A model generated the notes under the pieces. That model saw nothing but the letters and a program-made list of their open reading frames with translations, made no database searches and had not been told where the DNA came from. Below are positions 25,342 through 34,934 of a DNA stretch of 64,000 nt, in pieces. Both the position numbers and the translations under genes were made by a program. The DNA comes from Chryseobacterium vaccae (lineage in GTDB: Bacteria; Bacteroidota; Bacteroidia; Flavobacteriales; Weeksellaceae). Within the stretch, counting starts at the first letter, position 1. Each line of letters starts with the position of its first letter. The stretch is from contig NZ_VSWH01000001.1 in assembly GCF_009602705.1 (NCBI RefSeq), forward strand, positions 1,860,001 through 1,924,000, in the 5' to 3' direction.

Positions 25342-27816
25342 CATTTCTTTATCAATCCATCCTATATCTTTCCGGCTTTTCAGGTGATAGTCCCACCACT
25401 CTATGATTTTAGTATTAAGATCCTTGATGTCATCGGAATTTTTCCTGATCGTGTGTTCCTGCTTTTCATACATCAGCACCACCACCTTTTTTCTGTTTCT
25501 TAATAGTCCCATATAAAAGCCCATGGTTTGCGTTGGCGGAATATTCGTATCCTTCTTCCCCGCCCATAGCAATACCGGTGCATTCACTTTCTCAATAAAA
25601 TTGATAGGATTATTTCTGTAATACAGATCCTTATCTTCTGAAAAAGGAATTCCCATTGAAAACTGCCCGGTTTCAAATCTTGAATAGTCTGCTATTTTAA
25701 ACAGTTCATTAAATGAAAAGTAAGTATTCATAATGTCACTTAGACCTGCCCCCGAGATATAGGTTGCAAACCTTTCTGAATGGGTAGCGATAAAGTTGGT
25801 CTCATAACCACCGAATGAGTGTCCTGTTAAACCAATACGCCTGAAATCAATATTGACATTTCCCTGAATCGCATCCAGTCCGGAATGAACACAATCAAGC
25901 GCCGAAATTCCCGGACCCCTGTCATCTGAAACAATATCTGGCCGAAAAACCATGTAATCGTTCTCAAGCAATAGGCGGATATTGAATCCACTGGGTCCCC
26001 AGGCGGGATACAGGTATTTGTTGAACTCATCATGCTGAATACTGTATACCTGTACCACCAAAGGATATTTTTTTGTCTTGTCGAATTTAATGGGATAATA
26101 TAGAACCCCTTTCAGATACTTACCTTCACTATTGGTATATGAAATAACATCCTGCTGTAGGTCTATAGCTTCTTTATCATGAAGGTTGGTTGCATAAAGT
26201 ATCTTCTTTTGACCTGATGACTTGCTTTTGCTGTACAGCTTTGGAGAAAGGTTGTAGTTTTCTTCGATCGAATACATTAAATCATGCCTATCCTTATACG
26301 AGAACATTTTGATCCTGTTGCTGCTGTACGGCAGCATTTCTTTGAGTTTACCTTTATCATAAGAATAATATCCGGAATCATTATGGTCTTCTCTCCTGAT
26401 ATGAAGCATCAACGGTTGAGACATTTCAATAGTTCGTTGTGTTATCTTAAAAGATTCCATCTGATGAATCATTTTTCCAGTGTATTCATGAAAGCTGATT
26501 TTGCTGTTCTCTTGCTTGAAAACTGTTTTTACCACACCTGTTTCCAGATGATAGCTGATCAGTCGGCCTCCTCCTGTAAAGAGTAAGCTGCCATCGGGCA
26601 GAAAGATCGGATAGCTCAGTGTTGTATTATAATCAATAATTTTTTTCTGCTCTAATTGATGATCGTATACCATCCATTGATTCTTATACATCAGAAATCC
26701 AATGGTGTAACGACCACCCTTTCCTATTACCATTTCTGAAGCATTCTCAAAAACAAGTTCAAATTTATTTTCGAAAAGGTCATATCGGTATATATTCAGG
26801 CTTCGGAATCCCCGGTAATCATTATCCTCTTTGGCATTATACGTCCAAAAATAGCGTGGATTGTCTGTCGCTATATAGACCTGCATTGATTTGGGAGAGA
26901 TTGAATGAATTTGATTGTTTTTAACATTCCATAGGCTATACTGATGATCGGTCCATTCTTGGTCCTTATTACGCAGATACTTGTCTCCCCCATACCATAT
27001 TTCTAGTTTTTCTATTTTCTCAGGAGTTTTCTTGACGGAAATATCAATCAAAAAAGTTTCGGAATGACCTGCTTCAGTTACTTTAATGCTTTGGGCTTCT
27101 CCTAGGCTGATCTGGTCGTTATAAAACAGTTGTCCGTCTGATATTCTTAACAATCTTGCCCTGATCTTTCCATTGGAATCTGTTTTTTCTTTTTCCTTTA
27201 GGACAATAAATCTCTCTGATTCTAAAAGATCCATCGCAACAATGTTAGCTGCAGTAGAATAAAGCAGTTTCATAGCGCTGCCATTCCATTTCAATATTTT
27301 ATGAAATCCTCCACTTTTAGCAAGAATATAAACCTGTCCTTGCTCCGAAATAGTATAGTTCAATGTTCCTGCCTCATCGTGACGCACTTTTCCTTGGGAA
27401 TTATAAATTTTCAGGTTTTTATCAGTACCCAATATTACATATTGCTTCAGGGGTTCATTGGCGTTGCAGCGCTGTACACTACCATAAATTTCTCTTTTTT
27501 TTGACTTCAGATCAATGAATTCAGCCCTGCCCGGTCCTGAAGCAAAAACAGCATGATTATTCAGAAAACTGATGTTGCTCTTTTTTAAAATGGTATCGGA
27601 TGGGCTTACTGCTGATTGACGGTCAAACACAAAAACTGAATCAGAATTATTCGCGTACATTTTGGTCAGCAAAACGAATCGCTGATCATCGGATACTTTC
27701 ATCTGACCAATCATTGTTGAGAACCGTGACATCCACTGGTCCAATTCCTTAATCGTTCTCTGCGCTTTATAGCAATGCAGAGAACACAGCAGAATAATAA
27801 AACAATACACTCTCAT
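25324..27816 (-). CDS. S9-family (prolyl oligopeptidase-type) secreted peptidase
   Basis: An 830-residue serine peptidase. The start at 27816 ('MRVYCFIILLCSLHCYKAQ') gives a signal peptide; the longer open frame to 27882 lies inside susD. The first two thirds look like a beta-propeller. The C-terminal alpha/beta-hydrolase domain shows the nucleophile elbow 'GHSFGGYE', an Asp in 'AGKKDTNIPP' and a His in 'EKQEHTI'. The TAATG overlap with the susD stop shows translational coupling. It would cut peptides, probably at the cell envelope, beside a TonB-dependent importer. Confidence 0.88.
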   Translation of the reverse strand: MRVYCFIILLCSLHCYKAQRTIKELDQWMSRFSTMIGQMKVSDDQRFVLLTKMYANNSDSVFVFDRQSAVSPSDTILKKSNISFLNNHAVFASGPGRAEFIDLKSKKREIYGSVQRCNANEPLKQYVILGTDKNLKIYNSQGKVRHDEAGTLNYTISEQGQVYILAKSGGFHKILKWNGSAMKLLYSTAANIVAMDLLESERFIVLKEKEKTDSNGKIRARLLRISDGQLFYNDQISLGEAQSIKVTEAGHSETFLIDISVKKTPEKIEKLEIWYGGDKYLRNKDQEWTDHQYSLWNVKNNQIHSISPKSMQVYIATDNPRYFWTYNAKEDNDYRGFRSLNIYRYDLFENKFELVFENASEMVIGKGGRYTIGFLMYKNQWMVYDHQLEQKKIIDYNTTLSYPIFLPDGSLLFTGGGRLISYHLETGVVKTVFKQENSKISFHEYTGKMIHQMESFKITQRTIEMSQPLMLHIRREDHNDSGYYSYDKGKLKEMLPYSSNRIKMFSYKDRHDLMYSIEENYNLSPKLYSKSKSSGQKKILYATNLHDKEAIDLQQDVISYTNSEGKYLKGVLYYPIKFDKTKKYPLVVQVYSIQHDEFNKYLYPAWGPSGFNIRLLLENDYMVFRPDIVSDDRGPGISALDCVHSGLDAIQGNVNIDFRRIGLTGHSFGGYETNFIATHSERFATYISGAGLSDIMNTYFSFNELFKIADYSRFETGQFSMGIPFSEDKDLYYRNNPINFIEKVNAPVLLWAGKKDTNIPPTQTMGFYMGLLRNRKKVVVLMYEKQEHTIRKNSDDIKDLNTKIIEWWDYHLKSRKDIGWIDKEMKRDTE

Positions 27817-29192
27817 TAATAACCTAAATTTTGAGGATTCAGATGGGTATTGAGCAGCAGTTCCTGTTGTGGAAGAGGCCATACTTTATGCTTATCTTTC
27901 CAGTTGGGCTTAGTCTGCTGTAGTTCATTAAGCTTTTCTGCTCTTTTCAAATCAAGAAAGCGATGTCCCATTTCTGTAAAAAACTCTTTTCTGTTTTCAT
28001 TAAGGATTTCTTCAAGAAGCTGCTGTTGTGTAACAGCACTGCCAAGCAATGGCTGTCCCGCTCTTTGTTTGATCGGATTAATAAACGGTAAAGCCTCCGT
28101 CGTTTTATTTTGCTGTGTCAGAGCCTCTGCCAAAAGCAAATAAGCTTCTTCAAGTCTGAAGACAATGGAATTTTCTGTGGAGTTGGCAGATCTTGCTTTG
28201 TATTTTTCTGCTCTGTACCAGGTGTTACCCCCTACAGTAACCACTCCCATCCAATATTGCTTGCGAAGGTCTCCATTCTGAAATGAGCTGACCAAAGATG
28301 CGGAAAGCGCCATAGAGGTCGGAGCAACATTAGCAAAATAGTAAATCGTTGCTTCCCTTACCGCATCCCCATTGTTTTTAGGTCTGAGCTGCCAGATAAT
28401 ATGGCTGCCATTTTTAAGAAAGACCTTAGTAATATCATTTTGAAACTGATAGAGCGGACTCTGAACAACTGTTTTCAAGGTGGCTTCTGCCTCCATCCAT
28501 TTCAGCTGCTGCATCTGAACCTTGCCGAGAAGAAGCTGCGCTGCTTTTTTATTGATATAGATGCGTTCATTATGACGGTAGGTATCGGAAAGCAGTTCAA
28601 TAGCTTCTTTTATATCAGATTCAATTCTCATCAACACTTCTGCAGAAGATGTTTTTGAAATGCTCTGATTGATCATGTAATTGGTTGTCACAGGATACGG
28701 AATATCCCCGTAAACCTGCTGAACGTAGAAAAAGAGTAAAGAACGGATGACCAGGGTCTCCCCTTTTATCCTTGCTTTATCAGCTTCCGGAATATGATGC
28801 GCCCCTTCCAGCCCTTCGAGTATGGAATTGCTGACATATATTTTCTGATACGCATTATTCCAGAACGAACTTACAAACTGATTGGAATCAATCTGTGTAT
28901 TATTGGACAGTTCAGGCAATCCATTGGTGGCACTGACTGCATAGTAGGTCAGGTCATCAGTGTAGAGACCCAAAAGCCTTCCGCTTTGATCACCCGTAAC
29001 AGGCGATGATTCCCACAATCCGGCATACAATCCTGATAATACTGCGTTGGCAGTCTGGGTATCACTGAAGACGGTTTCTGACAGTATTTGGTTGTCAGGT
29101 AATTCCACTTCAAGAATTTTTTCACACGATACGGCGATGCTCATCAGATAAATGAGCGCTGCCATTATTATAATATTGAATATTGATTTCAT
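27816..29192 (-). CDS. susD: SusD/RagB-family outer-membrane lipoprotein
   Basis: A 458-residue nutrient-binding lipoprotein with a signal peptide and lipobox ('SIAVSC', Cys 23). SusD-type helices follow ('ANAVLSGLYAGLWES', 'AKARIKGETLVIRSLLFFYVQ' in parts), and the C-terminal SusD signature is 'RKEFFTEMGHRFLDLKR'. It forms the lid over the SusC channel encoded upstream (56-base gap). The linked S9 peptidase suggests a peptide rather than a sugar as ligand, similar to RagA/RagB; no glycan-degrading gene is nearby. Confidence 0.9.
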   Translation of the reverse strand: MKSIFNIIIMAALIYLMSIAVSCEKILEVELPDNQILSETVFSDTQTANAVLSGLYAGLWESSPVTGDQSGRLLGLYTDDLTYYAVSATNGLPELSNNTQIDSNQFVSSFWNNAYQKIYVSNSILEGLEGAHHIPEADKARIKGETLVIRSLLFFYVQQVYGDIPYPVTTNYMINQSISKTSSAEVLMRIESDIKEAIELLSDTYRHNERIYINKKAAQLLLGKVQMQQLKWMEAEATLKTVVQSPLYQFQNDITKVFLKNGSHIIWQLRPKNNGDAVREATIYYFANVAPTSMALSASLVSSFQNGDLRKQYWMGVVTVGGNTWYRAEKYKARSANSTENSIVFRLEEAYLLLAEALTQQNKTTEALPFINPIKQRAGQPLLGSAVTQQQLLEEILNENRKEFFTEMGHRFLDLKRAEKLNELQQTKPNWKDKHKVWPLPQQELLLNTHLNPQNLGY

Positions 29193-29247
29193 TGCTTTTA
29201 TATTGGATTAAATAATGTGACGGTCTTCGGTTTCCGTTAAGTATTCA

Positions 29248-32241
29248 TCACAGCGTAAGCTGAATACCAAATGAGTACGTTTTCAAGGGAGGCAGGAATC
29301 CAAATGTGGTCATCTCGGGATCAATTCCAAAGAACTTCGTCCACGTCAAAAGGTTCTGCCCCTGAAAATAAAGCTTGACTTCCCTGAAAACACCTGAATC
29401 CAAAGAAAGATTATAGATAAGCTGCACATTTTTAAGTCTTATAAATGAAGCGTCAGAAACACTGGCATCACTATTTTGAAACAGGCTGTGCGAAGAATTA
29501 GACGTGGAGCGGTACGGCATATAAAGTCCGTTGGGATTCGTAGGCGACCATACATTCAATGCCTCTACTGGGAGATTCGCCATGATGCCCGGAGAAGACA
29601 TTGCTGAATTATAGTTTCGGCTCTGTTGCTTTACAAACTGCAGCAAAAAAGACAAGTTCCAGTTTCGGTAACGTAATTCATTGCTTAGTCCTCCGTAAAA
29701 CTGCTGTCCAAGGTTTCTGATTACCTGCCTGTCATCCGGTGATGCGATCTTTCCATCGCCATTGAAATCGGTAAAATCATAGACCAAGGTATTGGGGTTT
29801 ACCCCCTGAAGCTGGTAGAGTTTAACAATGTTCACAGGCTGTCCGATAACATAGGTATTGGCATAGGATGAACCTTCAAGTCCCGGAAAGGAAATCAGCT
29901 TGTTTCGTGGAATAGTGATATTGAATGAGCTACTCCATGAAAAATTTCCTTTACTGATAATTTTGCCACTGGCCTCAAATTCAAGTCCTGTATTCTGAAT
30001 GACTGCATCCAGATTAGCCAGTACACTGCTGAATCCCGTTACCGAGGAAAGCTGGTAGCCTACCAGTTGATTTCCGGAACGGTTTCGGTAATACGCAGCG
30101 CTTAGATTAAGCCTGTTGTTAAATAGCCCCAATTCAAGAGCGACTTCTGTTTTAACGGTTCTTTCCCAGCTGAAATCAGGATTGTAAAGTTTTGTTGGAG
30201 CCAATCCGGTGCTGCCATTATAGATGAGGTTGGCGGTGGCAAACGTATCCAGGTATTGGTAATCCCCGATATTATCACTTCCCGATGAACCATAACTTGC
30301 TCTCAGCTTTCCAAAACTGAGCCATGAGATGTTCTTCATAAAGTCTTCTTCCGAAAACAGCCATGCTGTCCCAATGGCACCGAATATTGCATATTTATTA
30401 TTCGGACCGAATCTGCTGCTGCCGTCTCTTCTTCCTGTAAGATTAAGGATATATTTTTTATCGTACTGATAGTTGATTCTGCCGAAAAAAGCACCGTATC
30501 GGTATTCAGTACTGATCTGGTCAAGGACGACTTTATTGATTGCAGCCCCTATATTATAGATTAATGCATTACTTTCAAAACCTGATCCCTGAATTTCACC
30601 CCGGTCTGAAACATCTCTCTGATAGGTCCCTCCCACCAGTACATCAAATTTATGGTTACCTGTTTTGTACATCCAGCTTATCTGTGGCTCTATCACCATA
30701 GACAGTCTGTTCTGATTGGATTTTGAAGACATCGAATTGAGGGATGTTGCTCCTGCAGAAGGACTATACGCCGTACTCGGACGAAGTGACCATTCTTCAA
30801 AAGTCTGATAAGTCAAGCCACCGTTGAGCTTAAGCTTAAAGTTTTTAAAAGCTTCATATTCCATGCTGATGTTGTTAAGGAATTGCAGATTGTTATTGGA
30901 ATAAGAGTTCTCAAAGGCAGCTGCGGGATTCGTAAACGTATTGTTCTCCCAGTTAAGGTTACCTTCTGAATCATAGAGAGCAGGAGCATTGGGAGCCAGA
31001 ATATACGACTGTCTTGTTGCATCAGAAGTAATCAGGTTATTGTCTGTTGCTGTAAAAATATTCGATGAGTTGAAACTGAACTTCCTGTCAGCAGACCTAT
31101 GGCTGATATTTCCTGAAATGGTATTGGTTCTGTACCTGAAATCCCTGCCGAACACCGTGGTTTGTTCGTTATGACCAAGACTGAGCAGGAAATTGGTATT
31201 TTCGCCTCCCCCACTGAGTGACAACTGGGTATTAGACAGGGCGGCATAATGACCAATCAGTTCTTTTCTCCAATCCGTATAACGGTTGGAATCCCAGGTT
31301 CCATTGATGTCATAGGCATTAGCGGGGTAGACAGAGATATTGCTGTTGGCGAATGCCTGCTTTCTCATATCAAGATACTGAGCAGTATTCATCATTTTAA
31401 GGTTTGAAATGGCATGGCTCAGGCCATATGAAGAGTTCAGGGTCAGTTTTACCTTTCCCCTTTTCCCTTTTTTGGTGGTCACCAGTACCACTCCGTTAGC
31501 ACCCCGTGAGCCATAGATAGCAGTAGCGTCCGCATCTTTCAGGATCTCGAAACTTTCAATATCGTTAGGATTGATACTATTCAGCGGATTGATGTCTGCA
31601 TTGGGAAGGATACTTCCAGCATAGGAGGAACTGATTCCCGTACCCACGGGAACACCATCAATAATATAAAGTGGCTGATTGCCATCGATTACAGAATTGC
31701 TTCGAGTTCGAAGGCTATTTCTGCCTCTGATCTGAATATCAAATCCACCCCCGGGAGTTCCTGAATTTTGGGTGATACTGACTCCTGCCATTCTTCCCTG
31801 TGCTGCTGACAATACATTGGTCACAGGCTGATTTTCTATATCTTTTGCTGAAACTTTGACGATACTACCGGTTCTTTCTTTGTCTTTAACCTTGTAGTAG
31901 CCAGCGTTGAGAATAACTTCTTCGATTCCCTTTACTTTGTGTTCTAGACTGATATTGACGACGGTCTGATTAGTGAGTGTAAATTTCTCTTCTGCATAAT
32001 CAGGATGTCTGAACAATAGGATGGTATTTTCTGCTGAAACCTGTACTGTATAGGTCCCGTTGTTGCCGGTCATGGTTACCTGGTCACTACCCTCTTGGGA
32101 AATTACGACTCCTGAGAGTGGTTTACCTAATGATGTAACGGTACCGGAAATGGTGCGTGTTTGGGCTTTTGTGGTGATGTTTACAGCGGTAAACATGAGC
32201 CCAAAGAAAATACCTCCTATATGGTAATAGGAATTTTTCAT
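29248..32241 (-). CDS. susC: SusC/RagA-family TonB-dependent transporter
   Basis: A 997-residue outer-membrane transporter. A signal peptide (about 1-27) is followed by a carboxypeptidase-regulatory-like beta domain (about 30-110), the plug domain ('VSAKDIENQPVTNVLSAAQG' region and 'GIEEVILNAGYY'), and a long TonB-dependent barrel ending in an aromatic-rich strand ('YSFGIQLTL'). It is the first gene of susC-susD-S9 peptidase. No separate promoter was seen close to the start; the structured RNA upstream may be its leader. Confidence 0.93.
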   Translation of the reverse strand: MKNSYYHIGGIFFGLMFTAVNITTKAQTRTISGTVTSLGKPLSGVVISQEGSDQVTMTGNNGTYTVQVSAENTILLFRHPDYAEEKFTLTNQTVVNISLEHKVKGIEEVILNAGYYKVKDKERTGSIVKVSAKDIENQPVTNVLSAAQGRMAGVSITQNSGTPGGGFDIQIRGRNSLRTRSNSVIDGNQPLYIIDGVPVGTGISSSYAGSILPNADINPLNSINPNDIESFEILKDADATAIYGSRGANGVVLVTTKKGKRGKVKLTLNSSYGLSHAISNLKMMNTAQYLDMRKQAFANSNISVYPANAYDINGTWDSNRYTDWRKELIGHYAALSNTQLSLSGGGENTNFLLSLGHNEQTTVFGRDFRYRTNTISGNISHRSADRKFSFNSSNIFTATDNNLITSDATRQSYILAPNAPALYDSEGNLNWENNTFTNPAAAFENSYSNNNLQFLNNISMEYEAFKNFKLKLNGGLTYQTFEEWSLRPSTAYSPSAGATSLNSMSSKSNQNRLSMVIEPQISWMYKTGNHKFDVLVGGTYQRDVSDRGEIQGSGFESNALIYNIGAAINKVVLDQISTEYRYGAFFGRINYQYDKKYILNLTGRRDGSSRFGPNNKYAIFGAIGTAWLFSEEDFMKNISWLSFGKLRASYGSSGSDNIGDYQYLDTFATANLIYNGSTGLAPTKLYNPDFSWERTVKTEVALELGLFNNRLNLSAAYYRNRSGNQLVGYQLSSVTGFSSVLANLDAVIQNTGLEFEASGKIISKGNFSWSSSFNITIPRNKLISFPGLEGSSYANTYVIGQPVNIVKLYQLQGVNPNTLVYDFTDFNGDGKIASPDDRQVIRNLGQQFYGGLSNELRYRNWNLSFLLQFVKQQSRNYNSAMSSPGIMANLPVEALNVWSPTNPNGLYMPYRSTSNSSHSLFQNSDASVSDASFIRLKNVQLIYNLSLDSGVFREVKLYFQGQNLLTWTKFFGIDPEMTTFGFLPPLKTYSFGIQLTL

Positions 32242-32599
32242 AGATTTGTAAAGGTTTTTAATTTTTTAAAAGATTAATTACTGAACTACGCTCTTTCCCG
32301 TTGGTCTCCAAACTGTATGGGAAGGGGCTTTTTCCTTTCTTCTGATTTTAAGTTGAGTAGTTTTTTTGATTCATTTTGTAGATAAAGACTTTCCTGATGC
32401 CCTTTGGTATGAAAAAGGACTGGTGAGGTTCTATAGCAGTGACCTTAGGGCACCGGAAAGAATTTAATATAAATGAATCTGTGTTCCCGTGTAAGCTTTT
32501 TAAAGCCGCAATAGGTTGTACACTCCTATTGTATCGTGTAGTCTGATACTATTTTTGAAAGCGGGCTTAGATTTTTATGTAGAGATGGGCGAACTGCAT
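32242..32599. other. Long susC leader region
   Basis: A 358-base stretch without a gene. On the plus strand TTCCC/GGGAA and TTGG/CCAA pairings near 32295-32335 are followed by a T-rich tract, so a small hairpin is possible. I found no TAnnTTTG box facing susC, which suggests that susC is read from further upstream. Confidence 0.35.
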
Positions 32600-32802
32600 T
32601 GAAAAAAGACGGCGTGGGTACTCTACATTATCCGATCCGGGGTACTGGTATACCTTACATGCAGATAAGAGAGCCCACGCCTAGGTCGTGAGCTTAGTAC
32701 TTATCATCTCGCATGTTAAAAATTACCAGTTTTCGAATCGAGATTCTAAGCAATAGCTTCTATATTCTTTGAAGTATCGCAAAGTTACATTTTCTGTAAC
32801 CT
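32600..32802 (-). ncRNA. Structured RNA / attenuator-like leader upstream of susC
   Basis: On the minus strand a long paired structure spans 32681-32611: GGCGTGGG with CCCACGCC, then CTCT/AGAG and TTATC/GATAA inside the same stem. It is followed by GTCTTTTTT, so it ends like an intrinsic terminator near 32600. A TATATTTG -7 box lies at 32816-32809, giving a start near 32802, and the first bases can form a GTTAC/GTAAC hairpin. The product could be a stand-alone RNA of about 200 bases or a leader that controls read-through into susC. No Rfam family was identified. Confidence 0.5.
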
Positions 32803-32831
32803 ATTTTACAAATATAATAAAAAATACCTAC

Positions 32832-32853
32832 AATTCGGATTTAAGTCCGAATT
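32832..32853. promoter_or_regulatory. Palindromic operator between HTH gene and leader RNA
   Basis: Arms AATTCGGA (32832-32839) and TCCGAATT (32846-32853) are perfectly inverted with a 6-base spacer. It lies just upstream of the minus-strand -7 box and 31 bases before the HTH gene, so a dimeric repressor here could control both directions. Confidence 0.55.
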
Positions 32854-32884
32854 ATTTCAAATAATATCGTTTTTATTTGTTATT

Positions 32885-33106
32885 ATGAAAATTGCAAATA
32901 GAAAGATTGTTGAGTTTATAAGGGATAAATGGGTTATTCCTATGAACAATAATAGTCAATTTGCTACTGAAAATAATATTGACGAGAAAACTGTTAGAAG
33001 AATCAGAGAAGATGAAAATTATCAAATTAGTTTAGTTACTATAATGAGAATATGCGAAGCCAAAAATATTAAGATATCCAAATTCTTTGAAATGGTTGGA
33101 CTTTAA
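32885..33106 (+). CDS. Small XRE-like HTH regulator
   Basis: A 73-residue helix-turn-helix protein. The segment 'NNSQFATENNIDEKTVRRI' (about residues 21-39) is a good turn and recognition helix, and 'ISLVTIMRICEAKNIKISKFFE' is the following helical pair of lambda-repressor-like folds. It has no sensor domain. It lies between the susC leader and, convergently, the type I restriction operon, and it may act on the palindrome at 32832. Small regulators of this type often control restriction genes, but hsdR has its own distant promoter. Confidence 0.75.
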   Translation: MKIANRKIVEFIRDKWVIPMNNNSQFATENNIDEKTVRRIREDENYQISLVTIMRICEAKNIKISKFFEMVGL

Positions 33107-33155
33107 AGAAAAATAGAAAAATCCTGACATTGTCAGGATTTTTCTATTTTTCTTT
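33105..33155. terminator. Bidirectional terminator, 24-bp perfect stem
   Basis: The arms 33105-33128 and 33132-33155 are perfectly complementary over 24 bases with a 3-base loop. The GC core is ATCCTGAC/GTCAGGAT and the outer part is A-rich on the left and T-rich on the right, so it terminates both the HTH gene and the convergent hsdM transcript. Confidence 0.85.
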
Positions 33156-33289
33156 ACTATTATCGTATTACATTCAAAATAAAATCAGAGCAAAAATTTA
33201 TTGTATATAATAGAAGAGGCTGAAAGAACTAATTATCTGTGCCTCAATACTACAAACTAACGAAAGACAAAATAGTAGGAATTATTTCA

Positions 33290-34927
33290 TCATATTTCAT
33301 CTAGGCCTAATTCTCTGAGAAAAGAATTATGCAAGTCGGTAGCTTTTTTAATTTTTGAATTGATTCCATTTGGTCCGTTTAGTTTTTTATTAACCTCTTT
33401 CAAATCAATTTGCTTTTCTGCTTCCGATGTACTCACATATCGTGTAATATTTAGATTGTAATCATTTTTAGCGATTTCTTCCAAAGATACTCGTCTTGAA
33501 TAGCGATCTTCTTCCAATCGATCTCTAAAAGTATCAACAATTTTTTGAACATCATCGACACCATGATTCTTTATATCTCTTAAGAAATTTTGACGTTTAC
33601 CTTTTCCGTAATGTTCACTAGCATTTATTATTAAGACATCATCTTGCTTTTTACATTTCTTCAACACAATAATACAAACTGGTATTCCTGTAGAATAAAA
33701 CAGATTACTTGGCAAACCAATAATCGCATCAATGTTATTATCTTTCACAAGCTTCTTACGGATGCGTTCCTCAGCACCACCACGGAATAAAACACCATGA
33801 GGCAAGATGATAGCCATTGTGCCTTGTCTGTTTAAATAATGAAAACCATGTAACAAGAAAGCAAAATCTGCGGCTGATTTTGGAGCTAAACCATAACCTT
33901 TAAAGCGAAAATCTTCAGCCATAGCTTCTGAAGCATCCCATTTTAGACTAAAAGGAGGGTTAGCAACAACGGCATCAAACTCTATTTTTTTTGCTGGATT
34001 GGGTTCGCTTAAAATATTCCAATCATTCTTTAACGTATCACCATGAAAAATCTCAAACTCATTTGTCTTAACGCCATGCAGAAGCATATTCATGCGAGCT
34101 AAGTTATAGGTAGTGATATTTTTCTCTTGTCCGTAAATTTGTCCAATCGTACCGCCTTCGTTTACAATATTTTTACGCACGTTCAACAACAAAGAACCAG
34201 AGCCACATGCAAAATCAATCACTCGATCCAAATTCTTTTTACGTCCTAGACTTGGCTCTTGGCTGTCTAAAGTAACAATCTCTGATAAGATATCTGACAA
34301 ACGTTGTGGCGTATAGAATTCTCCCGCTTTTTTGCCAGAGCCTGCGGCAAACTGCCCAATCAAATACTCATAGGCATCGCCTAAAGCGTCACTATCAGTG
34401 CTAAAGCCGGCAATACCTTCGGCAATTTTAGTAATGATTTTACATAGTTGTTCGTTACGAGCTTCGTAAGTTTTGCCTAATTTATCTGAATTAAGATTAA
34501 TTTCTGAGAATAAACCTTGAAATTCACCGCTAAAACTTTCGTTCTCGATATGTTTAAAACCGTCTTCAAGTTCATTTAGTAAATCATTGCTTTGTGTACG
34601 TGCCAACTCATAAATACTATTCCATAAGTAATTAGGCTGAATCACATAATGCATTTTTTTACGCATCGTTTTCTCAAAGAAAGCGACATCTTCTGCATTT
34701 TCATCGTACCACACGGCTAAAGGGGTACGATTATCGCCTTTTGCTAATTGTGGATAATCCCCACGTAATTCCTTAGCAGCAGCTTGCTCGTAATTAGCCG
34801 ATAAATAGCGCAAAAATAAAAACGAAAGCATGTAATCTCTAAAGTCATCTGCATTCATCGCACCGCGTAAGTCGTCTGCTATATTCCAAAGGGTTTTACC
34901 CAGTTCTTGTTGTTCTTTTTGTGTCAT
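33290..34927 (-). CDS. hsdM: Type I restriction-modification methyltransferase HsdM
   Basis: A 545-residue N6-adenine methyltransferase subunit. It opens with the HsdM N-terminal helical domain ('LGKTLWNIADDLRGAMNADDFRDYML' in parts). 'GEFYTPQ' and the SAM-binding 'DFACGSGSLL' follow, then the catalytic 'NPPF' motif in 'FDAVVANPPFSLKW'. It is the last gene of hsdR-hsdS-AAA-hsdM, 7 bases after the PrrC-like gene. It needs HsdS for target recognition. Confidence 0.95.
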   Translation of the reverse strand: MTQKEQQELGKTLWNIADDLRGAMNADDFRDYMLSFLFLRYLSANYEQAAAKELRGDYPQLAKGDNRTPLAVWYDENAEDVAFFEKTMRKKMHYVIQPNYLWNSIYELARTQSNDLLNELEDGFKHIENESFSGEFQGLFSEINLNSDKLGKTYEARNEQLCKIITKIAEGIAGFSTDSDALGDAYEYLIGQFAAGSGKKAGEFYTPQRLSDILSEIVTLDSQEPSLGRKKNLDRVIDFACGSGSLLLNVRKNIVNEGGTIGQIYGQEKNITTYNLARMNMLLHGVKTNEFEIFHGDTLKNDWNILSEPNPAKKIEFDAVVANPPFSLKWDASEAMAEDFRFKGYGLAPKSAADFAFLLHGFHYLNRQGTMAIILPHGVLFRGGAEERIRKKLVKDNNIDAIIGLPSNLFYSTGIPVCIIVLKKCKKQDDVLIINASEHYGKGKRQNFLRDIKNHGVDDVQKIVDTFRDRLEEDRYSRRVSLEEIAKNDYNLNITRYVSTSEAEKQIDLKEVNKKLNGPNGINSKIKKATDLHNSFLRELGLDEI

Positions 34928-34934
34928 CTCTTTT

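Noticed and set aside
32611..32681. GGCGTGGG/CCCACGCC repeat as insertion-sequence ends
   Set aside because: The arms are only 56 bases apart, enclose no transposase, and a poly-T follows one arm, so an RNA hairpin explains it better.
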